The notes: generated from the letters alone by a model not told the origin. Counted from the first letter of the stretch, positions 1 to 8,953 are shown. The stretch is 64,000 nt of DNA from Oceanospirillum sp048270425 (GCA_048270425.1 JBLWSY010000003.1:195093-259092); one strand, 5' to 3'. A program made the numbers and translations.

Positions 1-78
1 TTTAGCCTCTATCAGATATTCGACTTTCGACAGCACAGGCTGTCTCGCCTCGGAAGCCAGAGGCCAATCACTGAATAA
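1..78 (+). CDS. Possible C-terminal end of an upstream gene (partial)
   Basis: Frame 1 is open from the window edge to a TAA at 76-78, giving about 25 residues ending in RPITE. A strong hairpin terminator starts directly after it, which is where one would expect a gene to end. The fragment is too short to identify and could be chance. No start is visible because the gene would lie outside the window. Confidence 0.25.
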   Translation, partial: FSLYQIFDFRQHRLSRLGSQRPITE

Positions 79-80
79 AC

Positions 81-114
81 AAAAACGGCCATCACAACGA
101 TGGCCGTTTTTTTT
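81..114. terminator. Bidirectional intrinsic terminator downstream of cysN
   Basis: The inverted repeat AAAACGGCCATC / GATGGCCGTTTT has a five-base loop and T-runs on both strands. It lies about 50 bp past the cysN stop on the minus strand and just after the possible plus-strand gene end at 78, so it can serve both. Confidence 0.8.
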
Positions 115-162
115 GTGCTTTTACGCAGCAATTCAGGGATCTTGCGACCTCTGAGAGAAAGA

Positions 163-1584
163 TTACTTCAGCAGTTCGCTGATATCTTTCGCTTCCCAGT
201 GCGGGAAGTGCTTACGGATCAGGCTGTTCAATTCCAGTTCAAAGGCACTGATAGAACCTGCCGCCGTTTGTGCGCCAGCTTCTGCTACCGAGTCGATCAT
301 ACCTGCGCCAACAGTGATGTTGCTCAGACGGTCGATCACGATAAAGCTGCCGGTAAACTTGCTCTCTTTGTACGCATCGAACACAACCGGAGCGGTCAGT
401 TCAACGGTTACCAGAGCGATGCCGTTCAGCGGCAGTTCACGGCTTGCAGATTTTTCCATGGTGTTCACATCGATCTGGTGCTCAATGTGCGTCACATAAC
501 CACTGGTAAAGTGGGTACCCACTTTGAAGCTGTACTGCTTGCCCAGCTCCAGAGGTTGCTCATGCATCCAAACCATGTGCGCGCTGAAGCTGTTGCTGAC
601 CTGAGCTTCGCTACCGGTTTCAACCAGTACATCACCACGGGAGATATCGATCTCGTCGTTCAGGGTGATGGTTACCGCCTGGCCCGGCTGCGCCTGCTCC
701 AGCTCACCATCATAAGTCACGATGGATTTAACGGTGCTGGTTTTACCGGAAGGCAGCGCAGTCACAGACTGACCTTTCTTAACCAGACCCGCTGCGACAG
801 TACCGCAGAAGCCACGGAAGTCCAGATTCGGACGGTTCACGTACTGCACAGGGAAACGTAAGCTATCCAGAGCGATATCGTGGCTGACTTCCACATTCTC
901 CAGAATTTCCATCAGCGGCTCACCTGTGTACCAGGACATGAGTTCGCTGTTAGCAGTTACGTTTTCGCCTTTCAGTGCAGAAACCGGTACGAAACGGGTA
1001 TCCGGCAGATCCAGATCTTTAGCAAACTCTTTGTAGTCCGCTACGATTTCGTCATAACGGGCCTGGGAGTAATCCACCAGATCCATTTTGTTAACCGCAA
1101 CGATCACGTGCTTAATACCCAGCAGAGAGGCGATAAAGCTGTGACGACGGGTCTGAGTCAGTACGCCGTGACGGGCGTCGATCAGAATAATCGCCAGCGA
1201 TGCGGTAGACGCACCGGTCGCCATGTTACGGGTGTACTGCTCGTGTCCCGGAGTATCGGCGATGATGAACTTACGCTTCTCGGTAGAGAAGTAACGGTAA
1301 GCCACATCGATGGTGATGCCCTGCTCACGCTCGGACTGCAGGCCATCTACCAGCAATGCCAGATCGATCTCTTCGCCGGTGGTACCGCTTTTTTTACTGT
1401 CACGGCTGATTGCTGCCAGCTGATCTTCATAGATCATTTTGGAATCGTGCAGCAGACGGCCGATCAGCGTACTTTTACCGTCATCAACACTGCCACAGGT
1501 GATAAAGCGCAGCAGGTCTTTCTGTTCGTGTTGTTTCAGATACGCTTCAATATCTTCCGCAATCAGATCGGATTGGTGAGACAT
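163..1584 (-). CDS. cysN: Sulfate adenylyltransferase subunit 1 (GTPase subunit)
   Basis: This is the GTPase subunit of ATP sulfurylase; with CysD it makes adenosine 5'-phosphosulfate from sulfate and ATP, using GTP hydrolysis, in cytoplasmic sulfate assimilation. The 473 residues match the usual length of the stand-alone form (E. coli about 475). The GTP-binding motifs are visible: the P-loop GSVDDGKST near residue 31, DTPGHEQY near 110 and NKMD near 165. No APS-kinase (CysC) domain is fused at the C-terminus, so PAPS synthesis must be encoded elsewhere. The gene follows cysD by 27 bp with the ribosome site AGAGGA, so the two form an operon. Confidence 0.96.
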   Translation of the reverse strand: MSHQSDLIAEDIEAYLKQHEQKDLLRFITCGSVDDGKSTLIGRLLHDSKMIYEDQLAAISRDSKKSGTTGEEIDLALLVDGLQSEREQGITIDVAYRYFSTEKRKFIIADTPGHEQYTRNMATGASTASLAIILIDARHGVLTQTRRHSFIASLLGIKHVIVAVNKMDLVDYSQARYDEIVADYKEFAKDLDLPDTRFVPVSALKGENVTANSELMSWYTGEPLMEILENVEVSHDIALDSLRFPVQYVNRPNLDFRGFCGTVAAGLVKKGQSVTALPSGKTSTVKSIVTYDGELEQAQPGQAVTITLNDEIDISRGDVLVETGSEAQVSNSFSAHMVWMHEQPLELGKQYSFKVGTHFTSGYVTHIEHQIDVNTMEKSASRELPLNGIALVTVELTAPVVFDAYKESKFTGSFIVIDRLSNITVGAGMIDSVAEAGAQTAAGSISAFELELNSLIRKHFPHWEAKDISELLK

Positions 1585-1611
1585 TTTGTGTCCTCTATAA
1601 ACTTAAATCTT

Positions 1612-2523
1612 TTAGAAATAACCTTCGCGCTTTTTCTCTTCCATAGAACCGGTACCGTCGTGGTCAATCACACGGCCCTGACGCTCGGAAGTCGTGGTCA
1701 GCAGCATTTCCTGAATAATGTCCGGCAGTGTTGCAGCGGTAGATTCCACCGCACCGGTCAGCGGGTAACAACCCAGCGTACGGAAACGCACGGAACGCAT
1801 CTCTGGTTTCTCGCCTTCTGCCAGCGGCATACGGTCGTCATCCACCATGATCAGGGTGCCGTCACGCTCAACCACAGGGCGCTCTGCTGAGTAGTACAGA
1901 GGTACAATCGGAATCTCTTCCAGATAGATGTACTGCCAGATATCCAGCTCGGTCCAGTTGGACAGCGGGAATACACGGATCGATTCGTCTTTGTTGACCT
2001 TGCCGTTAAACAGGTTCCACAGCTCCGGACGCTGGTTTTTCGGGTCCCAACGGTGGAATTTGTCACGGAAGGAGTAAACACGCTCTTTCGCGCGGGATTT
2101 CTCTTCGTCACGACGTGCACCACCGAAAGCAGCATCAAAGCGGTACTTATTCAGTGCCTGCTTCAGAGCATCGGTTTTCATCACGTCGGTGTACTTACGG
2201 CTGCCGTGATCAAACGGGTTGATATTCGCTGCGCGACCTTCCTCGTTGGTATGAACAATCAGGTCCATACCGGCTTCCTTCGCCATCTTGTCGCGGAATT
2301 CGATCATTGCACGGAATTTCCACGTGGTATCAACGTGCATCAGCGGAAACGGAGGCGTTCCCGGATAGAAGGCTTTACGGGCCAGATGCAGCATTACCGC
2401 AGAGTCTTTACCGACAGAGTACAGCATTACCGGATTATCAAACTCAGCAGCTACTTCCCGAATAATGTGGATGCTCTCGGCTTCCAGCTGTTTCAGGTGA
2501 GTCAGGCGTTCGGGCGATATCAT
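1612..2523 (-). CDS. cysD: Sulfate adenylyltransferase subunit 2
   Basis: This is the catalytic ATP-pyrophosphatase-type subunit of ATP sulfurylase, partner of CysN. The 303 residues match the family length (E. coli 302). The PP-loop motif SVGKDSAVMLHLARKAF is seen near residue 36, as is the conserved stretch FGGARRDEEKSRAKER. The C-terminus ends in KKREGYF as in the E. coli protein. It is the first gene of a cysDN operon. The ATG at 2523 has CAGGAG 12 nt upstream, a long spacing, but the N-terminus aligns well with E. coli CysD. A short hairpin sits in its leader at 2558-2576. Confidence 0.96.
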   Translation of the reverse strand: MISPERLTHLKQLEAESIHIIREVAAEFDNPVMLYSVGKDSAVMLHLARKAFYPGTPPFPLMHVDTTWKFRAMIEFRDKMAKEAGMDLIVHTNEEGRAANINPFDHGSRKYTDVMKTDALKQALNKYRFDAAFGGARRDEEKSRAKERVYSFRDKFHRWDPKNQRPELWNLFNGKVNKDESIRVFPLSNWTELDIWQYIYLEEIPIVPLYYSAERPVVERDGTLIMVDDDRMPLAEGEKPEMRSVRFRTLGCYPLTGAVESTAATLPDIIQEMLLTTTSERQGRVIDHDGTGSMEEKKREGYF

Positions 2524-2843
2524 CGTTGTGATCCACTCCTGCTAAAGGTCATAAGCGAGCCCGACAAGTGCGGGCTGTTTAAGTCAAAATCTGTGATTGC
2601 AGACTGAACCGGTTTGCGAATTAGGCAAATGCTGTAGCCGATGAAAAGCTGCAGAGGTCCCAGTGGGTGCAATTTTAATAGGTGTAGTAAAAACGGAATC
2701 CTTAATTACGTCAAATTATTTAAAATCATTGTCTGATAACTTTTTAGCATAAAGGATTGAAAGACAAGATACCGGTATCAGGCGGGAAAATCTCTGCGAC
2801 CAAGGGCTTGATGCCTGTGTATCGGAACTGGCCGCAACCCCGA
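2524..2843 (-). promoter_or_regulatory. Intergenic leader/promoter region of cysDN
   Basis: These 320 bp between cpdA and cysD hold no convincing gene. The part nearest cysD contains the hairpin AGCCCG / CGGGCT (2558-2576) with no T-run, so it is a leader structure and not a terminator. A very AT-rich stretch around 2690-2760 is the likely promoter zone, and activation by CysB would be expected for this operon in gammaproteobacteria. I could not define a CysB site or a confident -35/-10 pair. Confidence 0.4.
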
Positions 2844-3641
2844 TTAAAAGTGCTGTTTCAGTCGCTCTACCCGACTTGTCACAACACCATCGTCAGACAG
2901 GTCAAAACAGCGGTAACCAGGTGCCTGCTCATCCAGTTCAAAGTCATTAATATCCGCCCTGAACTGAATGCTGGTTGCCGGTGTGGTGAACAGGGTCAGG
3001 CCATCACGCTCGATCTGCTGATCCTGATGCACATGCCCGCAAATCACTGCTTTCACCTGAGGCTGCTGACACAGGGTCTGCCAAAGCCAGCCATCATCCT
3101 GCAGAGGAATATTGTCGATACCGGCAACCCGATCAGGATCACTCAGCTCAGAATAGAAAAAACCTTTTCGTTCCGGTCCCACCAACAGGGGGTGATGATG
3201 CACCGCTACCGTCTGAAAATGGGCTTTAGGATCAGACAAAGCAACCTGCAGTGCCTGACGCTCACTATCAGCCAGTTCGCCATGGGGGCTTCCGGAATTA
3301 GAATTCAGCAGCAACCACTGCCAGTTACCAACCACCACTGAAGGCTCCGGTGTTTTACACTCTGCCATCAGCTCCGGGGCGTCATGATTTCCGGGAATCC
3401 ACTGCCAGCTCGTGCCCGTCTGATCCATACGTTCCGCCAGCCTGCGGTAAACCTCCCGGGCAGCTTCCGGGCTGTGATCCTGACAGAGGTCTCCTGTCAG
3501 CAAATAGAGATCCGGTTGCCCCTCACAGGCTATCTGCGCCAGCAAGCGATTCAGATTGCGCCATGGATTCTGTCCCTTAAAGTCCTGGCTAATATCAGCA
3601 AGCAGGTGCAGATCGGTGAGCTGGATAACAGAAACAGACAT
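2844..3641 (-). CDS. cpdA: 3',5'-cyclic-AMP phosphodiesterase
   Basis: This is a class III cAMP phosphodiesterase of the calcineurin-like metallophosphoesterase family, hydrolysing cAMP to AMP and so limiting CRP signalling. All metal-binding motifs are intact in the 265 residues: TDLHL near residue 9, TGDLCQD near 50, GNHD near 85, VHHHP and CGHVHQD. It follows yqiB and nudF on the same strand, the same order as in E. coli (nudF-yqiB-cpdA). The protein is a useful contrast with the divergently encoded degenerate member of the same fold at 5223-6038. Confidence 0.92.
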   Translation of the reverse strand: MSVSVIQLTDLHLLADISQDFKGQNPWRNLNRLLAQIACEGQPDLYLLTGDLCQDHSPEAAREVYRRLAERMDQTGTSWQWIPGNHDAPELMAECKTPEPSVVVGNWQWLLLNSNSGSPHGELADSERQALQVALSDPKAHFQTVAVHHHPLLVGPERKGFFYSELSDPDRVAGIDNIPLQDDGWLWQTLCQQPQVKAVICGHVHQDQQIERDGLTLFTTPATSIQFRADINDFELDEQAPGYRCFDLSDDGVVTSRVERLKQHF

Positions 3642-3754
3642 GGCTTACGAAAATCCTGAGCAAGTATGTGAGAAGTGAAAAAGGCTTCCGGCACAGCATG
3701 GAAGCCTGTCATGTGGGTAAATTAAGAAGGCCGGTTCAAGGCATCCTTGTAACC

Positions 3755-4276
3755 TTAGTACGATAGGTTAACTGGCTCAGCAATATGGCCATACTGCTGC
3801 AGGTGGGCCAGCCACTCTCCCAGAAACAGATTGATCTGCAGCTTCTCATCCGGCTGACGCATCTTGTCATTAGGGTAGAGATAACGACCTTCAAAATGAC
3901 GCTGCTTCTGATAACCCACCACCTCGGCCATGCGGGCATCGTGATACATACGCACCGAAAGCTCCGGCTGGCTAAGCCAATGGCCCCAGCTGTCTTTCTG
4001 GAAAATTCGTAACAACGTGGTGTATTTACTGCGCTCAGTGACCTTTATCACCAGTTCCCCCAGGTGCAGGGATTCATCACTGACCGCAAAATGCCATTGT
4101 TGAGATTCGTCCAGATCCGGTAACAATTTCATCAGGCGCAGATAGTTGGCTTCACACTCCGCCATCTGTTTCTTCAGATCAACGGCGTAATTGGGTTTGG
4201 TTCGCCAGCCATTATGTTGCTGCCAACTGCCAAAACGATTGCCGGATACCGGCTTTTTATCGGAATTTGAATTCAT
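3755..4276 (-). CDS. yqiB: DUF1249 family protein, YqiB-like
   Basis: This 173-residue cytoplasmic protein has no signal peptide or membrane segment. Its centre, with ANYLRLMKLLPDL and the later MYHDARMAEV, matches the DUF1249/YqiB family, whose function is not established. The placement between nudF and cpdA is the conserved gammaproteobacterial order and is the main support for the assignment. The N-terminal 30 residues are Asn/Ser-rich and probably disordered. Confidence 0.85.
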   Translation of the reverse strand: MNSNSDKKPVSGNRFGSWQQHNGWRTKPNYAVDLKKQMAECEANYLRLMKLLPDLDESQQWHFAVSDESLHLGELVIKVTERSKYTTLLRIFQKDSWGHWLSQPELSVRMYHDARMAEVVGYQKQRHFEGRYLYPNDKMRQPDEKLQINLFLGEWLAHLQQYGHIAEPVNLSY

Positions 4277-4365
4277 AGGGAAACACTCCCGCTACAGCAG
4301 GCTGACCTTGGCTGTAAACATCACCAAACATAACGATCAGGCCTGTATATCCAGATAATCAGGAT

Positions 4366-4998
4366 CTAAGCGCAGTACTCCTGCTGTAAGCGTTGCCGGT
4401 TAAGCTGCAGCCACTGCAAACCGATAATGGCCATGGCATTATTAATGCGGCCATCCTCAAGTCCCTTAAAGGCTTCGTCAGTGTCGATCAGCTCAACGCG
4501 AATATCTTCATTTTCCTCTTCCAGGCCGTAGATCCCTTCCTGAATCTCACGACTGTCGATAATGCCCAGAAAAAGGTCGATCTGTTCATCCATACCACCG
4601 GGACTGACCCAGTATTTGTAGAGATGTTCAAGGTGAAGCACTTTACAGCCGGCTTCTTCTTCGGCTTCCCGATGCACCACATTTTCATTAGTCTCACCGG
4701 GTTCAGTCATCCCCGCCACCAGTTCAAACTGCCAGGGGCTTTTGGATGAATCATAAACACAGCCGGGACGAAACTGTTCCAGCATCAACAACTTATCGGC
4801 GACAGGATCATACAGGAGTGCGCCAACAGCGTTGCCACGAACAAACACCTCACGGCTCATCACTTCCGACCAACCGCCATCAAAGCGACGTGTTTTCAGG
4901 CGCAGTTTATCGAAACGGAAGAAACCCTGAAATACCGTGTTTTTTTCGATAATTTCAACAGCGTCCTGATGAAACGTTGGTGTTAATTTTTTACTCAT
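4366..4998 (-). CDS. nudF: ADP-ribose pyrophosphatase (Nudix)
   Basis: This Nudix hydrolase cleaves ADP-ribose to AMP and ribose 5-phosphate. The Nudix box is visible as GETNENVVHREAEEEAGC with the REAEEEAG core near residue 105. I chose the ATG at 4998 (protein MSKKLTP..., 210 residues) because AAGGA lies six bases upstream. The ATG at 5004 directly abuts this ribosome site, and an ATG at 5043 would add 15 residues unlike the family. It heads the nudF-yqiB-cpdA set and is divergent from the gene at 5223. Confidence 0.9.
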   Translation of the reverse strand: MSKKLTPTFHQDAVEIIEKNTVFQGFFRFDKLRLKTRRFDGGWSEVMSREVFVRGNAVGALLYDPVADKLLMLEQFRPGCVYDSSKSPWQFELVAGMTEPGETNENVVHREAEEEAGCKVLHLEHLYKYWVSPGGMDEQIDLFLGIIDSREIQEGIYGLEEENEDIRVELIDTDEAFKGLEDGRINNAMAIIGLQWLQLNRQRLQQEYCA

Positions 4999-5222
4999 TG
5001 TCATTCCTTCTTGGCAACAGCCTTTCAGCATAGCAAGTTTCAAATAACACTCAAGAAGCCTATTCCGGGGAAAAACTCAACTCACCGGATAAATTCCGCG
5101 CACTATACTAGTGAGTGTAAGGGACTAAGACAGCACAACGGAGTGAACGTACCGGCCAGCGATAATACACACTTCCAGCGGGCGGAGCTTTTATTTCTGG
5201 CGGATAGATACCGGAGGCAACG

Positions 5223-6038
5223 ATGGCGTTTGTACAGCTCAACTATCTGAATCAGCGCCCACTGGCATTACTCGCAGGAGCCGAAGGAAATGTCCCTGCC
5301 CTTAAGGCCTGCCTGCATCAGGCCAGAAGACAAGGTGCGGGCATTCGACTCTTTCTGGGCAATGCATTTGGCGCTTTTGGGCACAGCGATGAAACCTTGT
5401 ATCAGCTGGAAACTCAGTGTACCTGGCTGGTCAGAGGGCAGCATGAACGCTTACTGCTTCAACGTTTCAGTCCTCGTCACGGCTCTTTGCATAACAACGC
5501 CACAACGACCCTGTTCGACACGCCAGACGAACATGCATGGCAATGGCTGGATAATGACACCCGGTTGCGACGAGCACAAAGCAGCTTCAGCTATCACAAC
5601 ATTGGTCATCTGTGTCAGTGGGCAGATTTGATACGGCTACAAACTCCCAATGGGGCGATATTGGCCTGTCATGACTCCCCAGATTACCTCTTTCCCGGCA
5701 CACTGAATCAAGACAGCCTCGATAAGAGCCGGATTCTGCACTGGCTGGATCAGTATCATTGCCAGGGACTGATTATCGGAAGTGATCACCAGCCCTGGAT
5801 CGAACACCTGTCGGAAGGTCGGTTTATTGCCAGCTGTGGTGCCAGTGGATTCGCCAGCCACCCACTGTACTCTGATGTTCATTATCTGCTGATTGAGCCT
5901 TTCAGAGACAAACTGATACCCAGAGTTGAGCGCGTCACCTACGATGTAAAGAACTGGGCCGACCAGCTGCATACCGAAGGTGTTTCATCTTTGCTCACCT
6001 ATCCTTTGTTAAAAGGACTGCCCCCACCGGATAATTAA
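5223..6038 (+). CDS. Metallophosphoesterase-fold protein with lost metal ligands
   Basis: The 271 residues follow the layout of YfcE/DevT-type calcineurin-like phosphoesterases, but each metal-binding motif is altered. The usual D-x-H-G-N is LLAGAEGN near residue 17, GD-x-x-x-x-G is GNAFGAFG near 45, GNHD is GQHE near 72, and GHTH is replaced by GSDHQP near 185. One histidine-containing segment, ACHDSPDY, remains. The reading frame is intact and begins with an ATG after CGGAGGCAACG, so it appears to be an expressed protein and not a decaying gene. It probably lacks phosphoesterase activity and may bind a ligand or partner. It is divergent from nudF. Family assignment is by motif layout only. 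Confidence 0.7.
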   Translation: MAFVQLNYLNQRPLALLAGAEGNVPALKACLHQARRQGAGIRLFLGNAFGAFGHSDETLYQLETQCTWLVRGQHERLLLQRFSPRHGSLHNNATTTLFDTPDEHAWQWLDNDTRLRRAQSSFSYHNIGHLCQWADLIRLQTPNGAILACHDSPDYLFPGTLNQDSLDKSRILHWLDQYHCQGLIIGSDHQPWIEHLSEGRFIASCGASGFASHPLYSDVHYLLIEPFRDKLIPRVERVTYDVKNWADQLHTEGVSSLLTYPLLKGLPPPDN

Positions 6039-6318
6039 GGCATTTTAGTGGTCTAGAAGGTGCTCAATAAAATGAAAGCACCCTAGTGAGCCAGATCAAA
6101 TTAAAAACAGACACAGAAAATACATGTAACACAATATGACGGAATTCATGCAGTTTTATTGCAAACACAAGGGTTAAAATTCACTATTAGGCAACGGAAT
6201 AATAACAACAAACAAAAAGCTGAATTTTTAACAGGTTAAGAACTTCTAACCCTTCAGCTTTTACCAAGAAGTCCCGAATTAGAACTATAACGACTAAGTC
6301 ATAAGAGCGAGCGTTGCA
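6039..6318 (+). promoter_or_regulatory. AT-rich leader of the chemoreceptor gene with nested hairpin
   Basis: No gene is visible in these 280 bp. An outer inverted repeat AAAAGCTGAA (6215-6224) / TTCAGCTTTT (6253-6262) encloses an inner one, GGTTA (6234-6238) / TAACC (6247-6251). No T-run follows, so this is a leader structure or operator pair and not a terminator. I could not find a convincing flagellar sigma28 promoter. Confidence 0.45.
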
Positions 6319-7953
6319 ATGTATAACCTCCTGGGCAATATCAAAATCAAGTACAAACTCTGGGTCATTATCGGCCTGATGGCGATGGGTACTGCTGTTC
6401 TGATCAGTGTTTCCCTGATGTCACTGAAAGACAATCTACTGGAAGACCGTAAGATCAAAACCAAGCATGTTGTTGAAACCGTGCACGGTTTTCTTGACCA
6501 CTATTACGGGTTGGAAAAATCCGGTCAGTTAACCCGGGAACAAGCACAACAGGCTGCTCAGAAAGCGATTGAGAGCCTACGTTACGACCAGGACGAATAT
6601 TTCTGGATCAACGACATGAATGCCGTCGTTGTTATGCATCCGATAAAACCCGCACTTAATGGTAAAGACCTGACCAATCTGGAAGACGCCAATGGCAAAA
6701 AAATCTTCAGTGAATTTGTTGGCGTCGTAAAAGCCTCTGGCGAAGGATACGTAAACTATCTTTGGCCAAAACCCGGCCATGACGCACCTCAGGCCAAAGT
6801 CTCCTACGTAAAAGGTTTTGCCCCTTGGGGCTGGATTGTCGGTAACGGTATCTACCTGAACGATATGGACGATATCTTCTGGAAGACGCTGCTGCATTAC
6901 TCAGTTACTGTAGGCATTCTAAGCTTGCTGATCGGCGGCCTTGCGCTGTTTATCATTCATATCATCACGGTCCAGATCACCACACTGAAAAACACTATGG
7001 TTGCAGTCAAAGACTCTGGCGACCTGCGTGAACGTGTGGATATTAATACCACCGACGAATTGGGCGATATGGCTGGTGCATTCAATCATATGATGGATAA
7101 ATTCCAGAATATTGTGAACTCAGTTGACCGATCGACTCAACAACTGTCTCACGCCATTACTCAGATGTCTGAGATCACCGAAAGCACCATTGATGGCGTT
7201 ACCCGTCAACGCTCTGAAACCGAGCAAAGTGCCGCAGGAATGAACGAAATGGCAGCCTCGGCTCAGCAAACGGCTCATATTGCGGACCAGGCTAACGAAA
7301 CTACCCGTCAGGCCCATGAACAAACGGAAAATGGCCTGCGCATTGTAGAAGAAGCGACCGGCAGTATCAGTGAGCTGGCCGATGAAGTAGAAGAAGCCAG
7401 CAATGTCATTAACGCGCTGGAAGATCACACCGCGAAGATTGAAAGCATTCTGGATGTGATCGGCGGTATCTCTGAACAAACCAACCTACTGGCCTTGAAT
7501 GCCGCGATCGAAGCAGCCCGCGCTGGTGAACAGGGTCGCGGTTTTGCAGTGGTCGCCGATGAAGTACGTCAGTTGGCACAACGCTCTGCAGAGTCCACTC
7601 AGCAGATTCAGGAGATGATTCACGAACTGCAAAGCCGCTCAAAAGTAGCCGTGGATGTAATGAATACCAGCCGAACTAAAGCTGAAACCACCGTGACAAA
7701 GGCCAACGAAGCCGGTGAGGCATTCCGCACCATCGCAGAATCCATGCAGCAGATCAGCTCGCTCAATGCCCAGATTATGAACGCTGCCGATGAGCAAAGT
7801 AGCGTAGCCGATGAGATGAGCCGGAATCTGGTATCCATCTCCAGCGTTTCGGAAGAAACAGAGCAAGGCACTGCACTGATTCGGGAGTCAGGTCGGGAGC
7901 TGCAGCAAAATGCTCAAAACCTTGAAGTATTGATTAAACAGTTCAAAACCTGA
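6319..7953 (+). CDS. Methyl-accepting chemotaxis protein, single-Cache type
   Basis: This inner-membrane chemoreceptor signals to CheA/CheW. Domain order in 544 residues is: a membrane segment at about 12-34, a periplasmic sensor at about 35-188 with the Cache-like DQDEYFWINDMN and PWGWIVGNGIY motifs, a second membrane segment at about 190-213, a HAMP domain to about 265 and a methyl-accepting coiled coil. The signalling tip EQTNLLALNAAIEAARAGEQ near 390 is perfectly conserved. There is no CheR-binding pentapeptide at the C-terminus. The ligand is unknown; single-Cache sensors of this kind often bind small organic acids. It is transcribed alone and followed by a terminator. Confidence 0.93.
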   Translation: MYNLLGNIKIKYKLWVIIGLMAMGTAVLISVSLMSLKDNLLEDRKIKTKHVVETVHGFLDHYYGLEKSGQLTREQAQQAAQKAIESLRYDQDEYFWINDMNAVVVMHPIKPALNGKDLTNLEDANGKKIFSEFVGVVKASGEGYVNYLWPKPGHDAPQAKVSYVKGFAPWGWIVGNGIYLNDMDDIFWKTLLHYSVTVGILSLLIGGLALFIIHIITVQITTLKNTMVAVKDSGDLRERVDINTTDELGDMAGAFNHMMDKFQNIVNSVDRSTQQLSHAITQMSEITESTIDGVTRQRSETEQSAAGMNEMAASAQQTAHIADQANETTRQAHEQTENGLRIVEEATGSISELADEVEEASNVINALEDHTAKIESILDVIGGISEQTNLLALNAAIEAARAGEQGRGFAVVADEVRQLAQRSAESTQQIQEMIHELQSRSKVAVDVMNTSRTKAETTVTKANEAGEAFRTIAESMQQISSLNAQIMNAADEQSSVADEMSRNLVSISSVSEETEQGTALIRESGRELQQNAQNLEVLIKQFKT

Positions 7954-7981
7954 TCGGGTTTAAGCGAGGCGGATTTCCATT

Positions 7982-8021
7982 AGCCTGTGCGCCGTTTTAA
8001 AATCGGCCACAGGCTTTTTTA
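7982..8021 (+). terminator. Intrinsic terminator after the chemoreceptor gene
   Basis: AGCCTGTG-c-GCCG pairs with CGGC-CACAGGCT around a TTTTAAAAT loop, with one bulged C, followed by six T. It lies 30 bp past the stop codon. Confidence 0.8.
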
Positions 8022-8091
8022 TTGCTCAGACAAAATTCCTTAACAAACACCGAAGCCAAAGGAGACTGACTCCTGTATGAAAGGGCGCAAT

Positions 8092-8604
8092 ATGCAACGC
8101 TGGCGGGATCCTGCTAAAGATCCACGGCGTGAAAAAAAGACTAACCTGATCACACCGGAAGGTTATGAAGCACTGCAAAGCGAACGTAATTTTCTCTGGA
8201 AGGTCCGTCATCCTGAGTTAGCCCAGAAAGTGCAGGAAGCCGCTGCTCAGGGCGACCGCAGCGAGAACGCAGATTACACCTATAACAAACAGCTGCTGAA
8301 TAAGACACTGGGGCGCATCCGGCATCTGGACAAGCGACTGGATGCGTTAACGGTTGTGGATAAAAAACCTGACGATCTGGAGCGCATTTTCTTCTCAGCG
8401 AGGGTAGAGCTTGAAGACGATGATGGCAAGCTGATGAAAATCCGTATTGTCGGCCCGGATGAAGCCGACCTCAAAGAGGGTAAAATCAATATCGATTCCC
8501 CCATGGCGCGCTCATTATTGGGTAAAACACTGGACGATGAGATTCGGGTGCAGGCTCCCGGCGGTGAACAGATTTATTACGTATTGTCGGTGGCTTACGA
8601 TTAA
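8092..8604 (+). CDS. greB: Transcription elongation factor GreB
   Basis: GreB rescues backtracked RNA polymerase by stimulating cleavage of the transcript 3' end through the secondary channel. The coiled-coil tip GDRSENADY with the catalytic acidic residues is intact, as are the family marks YNKQLL and IDSPMARSLLGK. I prefer the ATG at 8092 (170 residues, MQRWRDP...), with AAGGG six bases upstream. An ATG at 8077 would add five residues and has AAGGAG 12 bases upstream. Both starts give a slightly longer N-terminus than E. coli GreB (158). The gene stands alone between two terminators. Confidence 0.92.
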   Translation: MQRWRDPAKDPRREKKTNLITPEGYEALQSERNFLWKVRHPELAQKVQEAAAQGDRSENADYTYNKQLLNKTLGRIRHLDKRLDALTVVDKKPDDLERIFFSARVELEDDDGKLMKIRIVGPDEADLKEGKINIDSPMARSLLGKTLDDEIRVQAPGGEQIYYVLSVAYD

Positions 8605-8650
8605 CAGAGAGCCAATCCGGATCGGCTGACGATAACAACCCGCATCATTA

Positions 8651-8693
8651 AAAAAACCGCCCCTGACGACTTAAGTCGTCAGGGGCGGTTTTT
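8651..8693. terminator. Strong palindromic terminator after greB
   Basis: The sequence is a perfect inverted repeat of about 21 bp per arm, core CCGCCCCTGACGACTT / AAGTCGTCAGGGGCGG, with T-runs on both strands. It can therefore end greB on the plus strand and the DUF2892 gene on the minus strand. Confidence 0.9.
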
Positions 8694-8749
8694 AATTCAG
8701 ATCGGATATTCCGAAATGGATATGTGGGGTATGGCTATAGGTCTCTGCC

Positions 8750-8953
8750 TTATTTGAAAGCGCAACCTGTTTTGATGCCCATCATATTGAATATTTTTGC
8801 CGCTGGGCAGAAGCCGGTGAAGGCCGACTGGATCATGTTGGCACCAATAAATACCGTAAACCAAAAGAAGTTTGCGTGTACGTACTGGGTCAGAATCACA
8901 CTCAGTAAAACCATAGAACCAGCAAAAACAAACATCAGACGATCAATATTCAT
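8750..8953 (-). CDS. DUF2892 small membrane protein (YgaP-like)
   Basis: The 67-residue protein has two hydrophobic segments (about residues 6-20 and 28-45). It ends with the FCP motif in GFCPAAKIFNMMGIKTGC, which is typical of DUF2892 membrane domains such as the tail of YgaP rhodaneses. I chose the ATG at 8953 because GGAGAG precedes it by four bases; a longer frame to 9067 has no ribosome site and non-family sequence. The family function is not settled. Links to sulfur transfer rest on fusion with rhodanese in other species; no rhodanese is nearby here. Confidence 0.8.
   Translation of the reverse strand: MNIDRLMFVFAGSMVLLSVILTQYVHANFFWFTVFIGANMIQSAFTGFCPAAKIFNMMGIKTGCAFK

Noticed and set aside
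880..1890. Long plus-strand frame across cysN and the cysN-cysD junction
   Set aside because: It is opposite two clearly recognised genes and shows no domain or ribosome site.
6177..6206. Possible sigma28 promoter (TAAA-N15-ACGGAATA) before the chemoreceptor gene
   Set aside because: The -10 half matches the GCCGATAA consensus at only about half of its positions.
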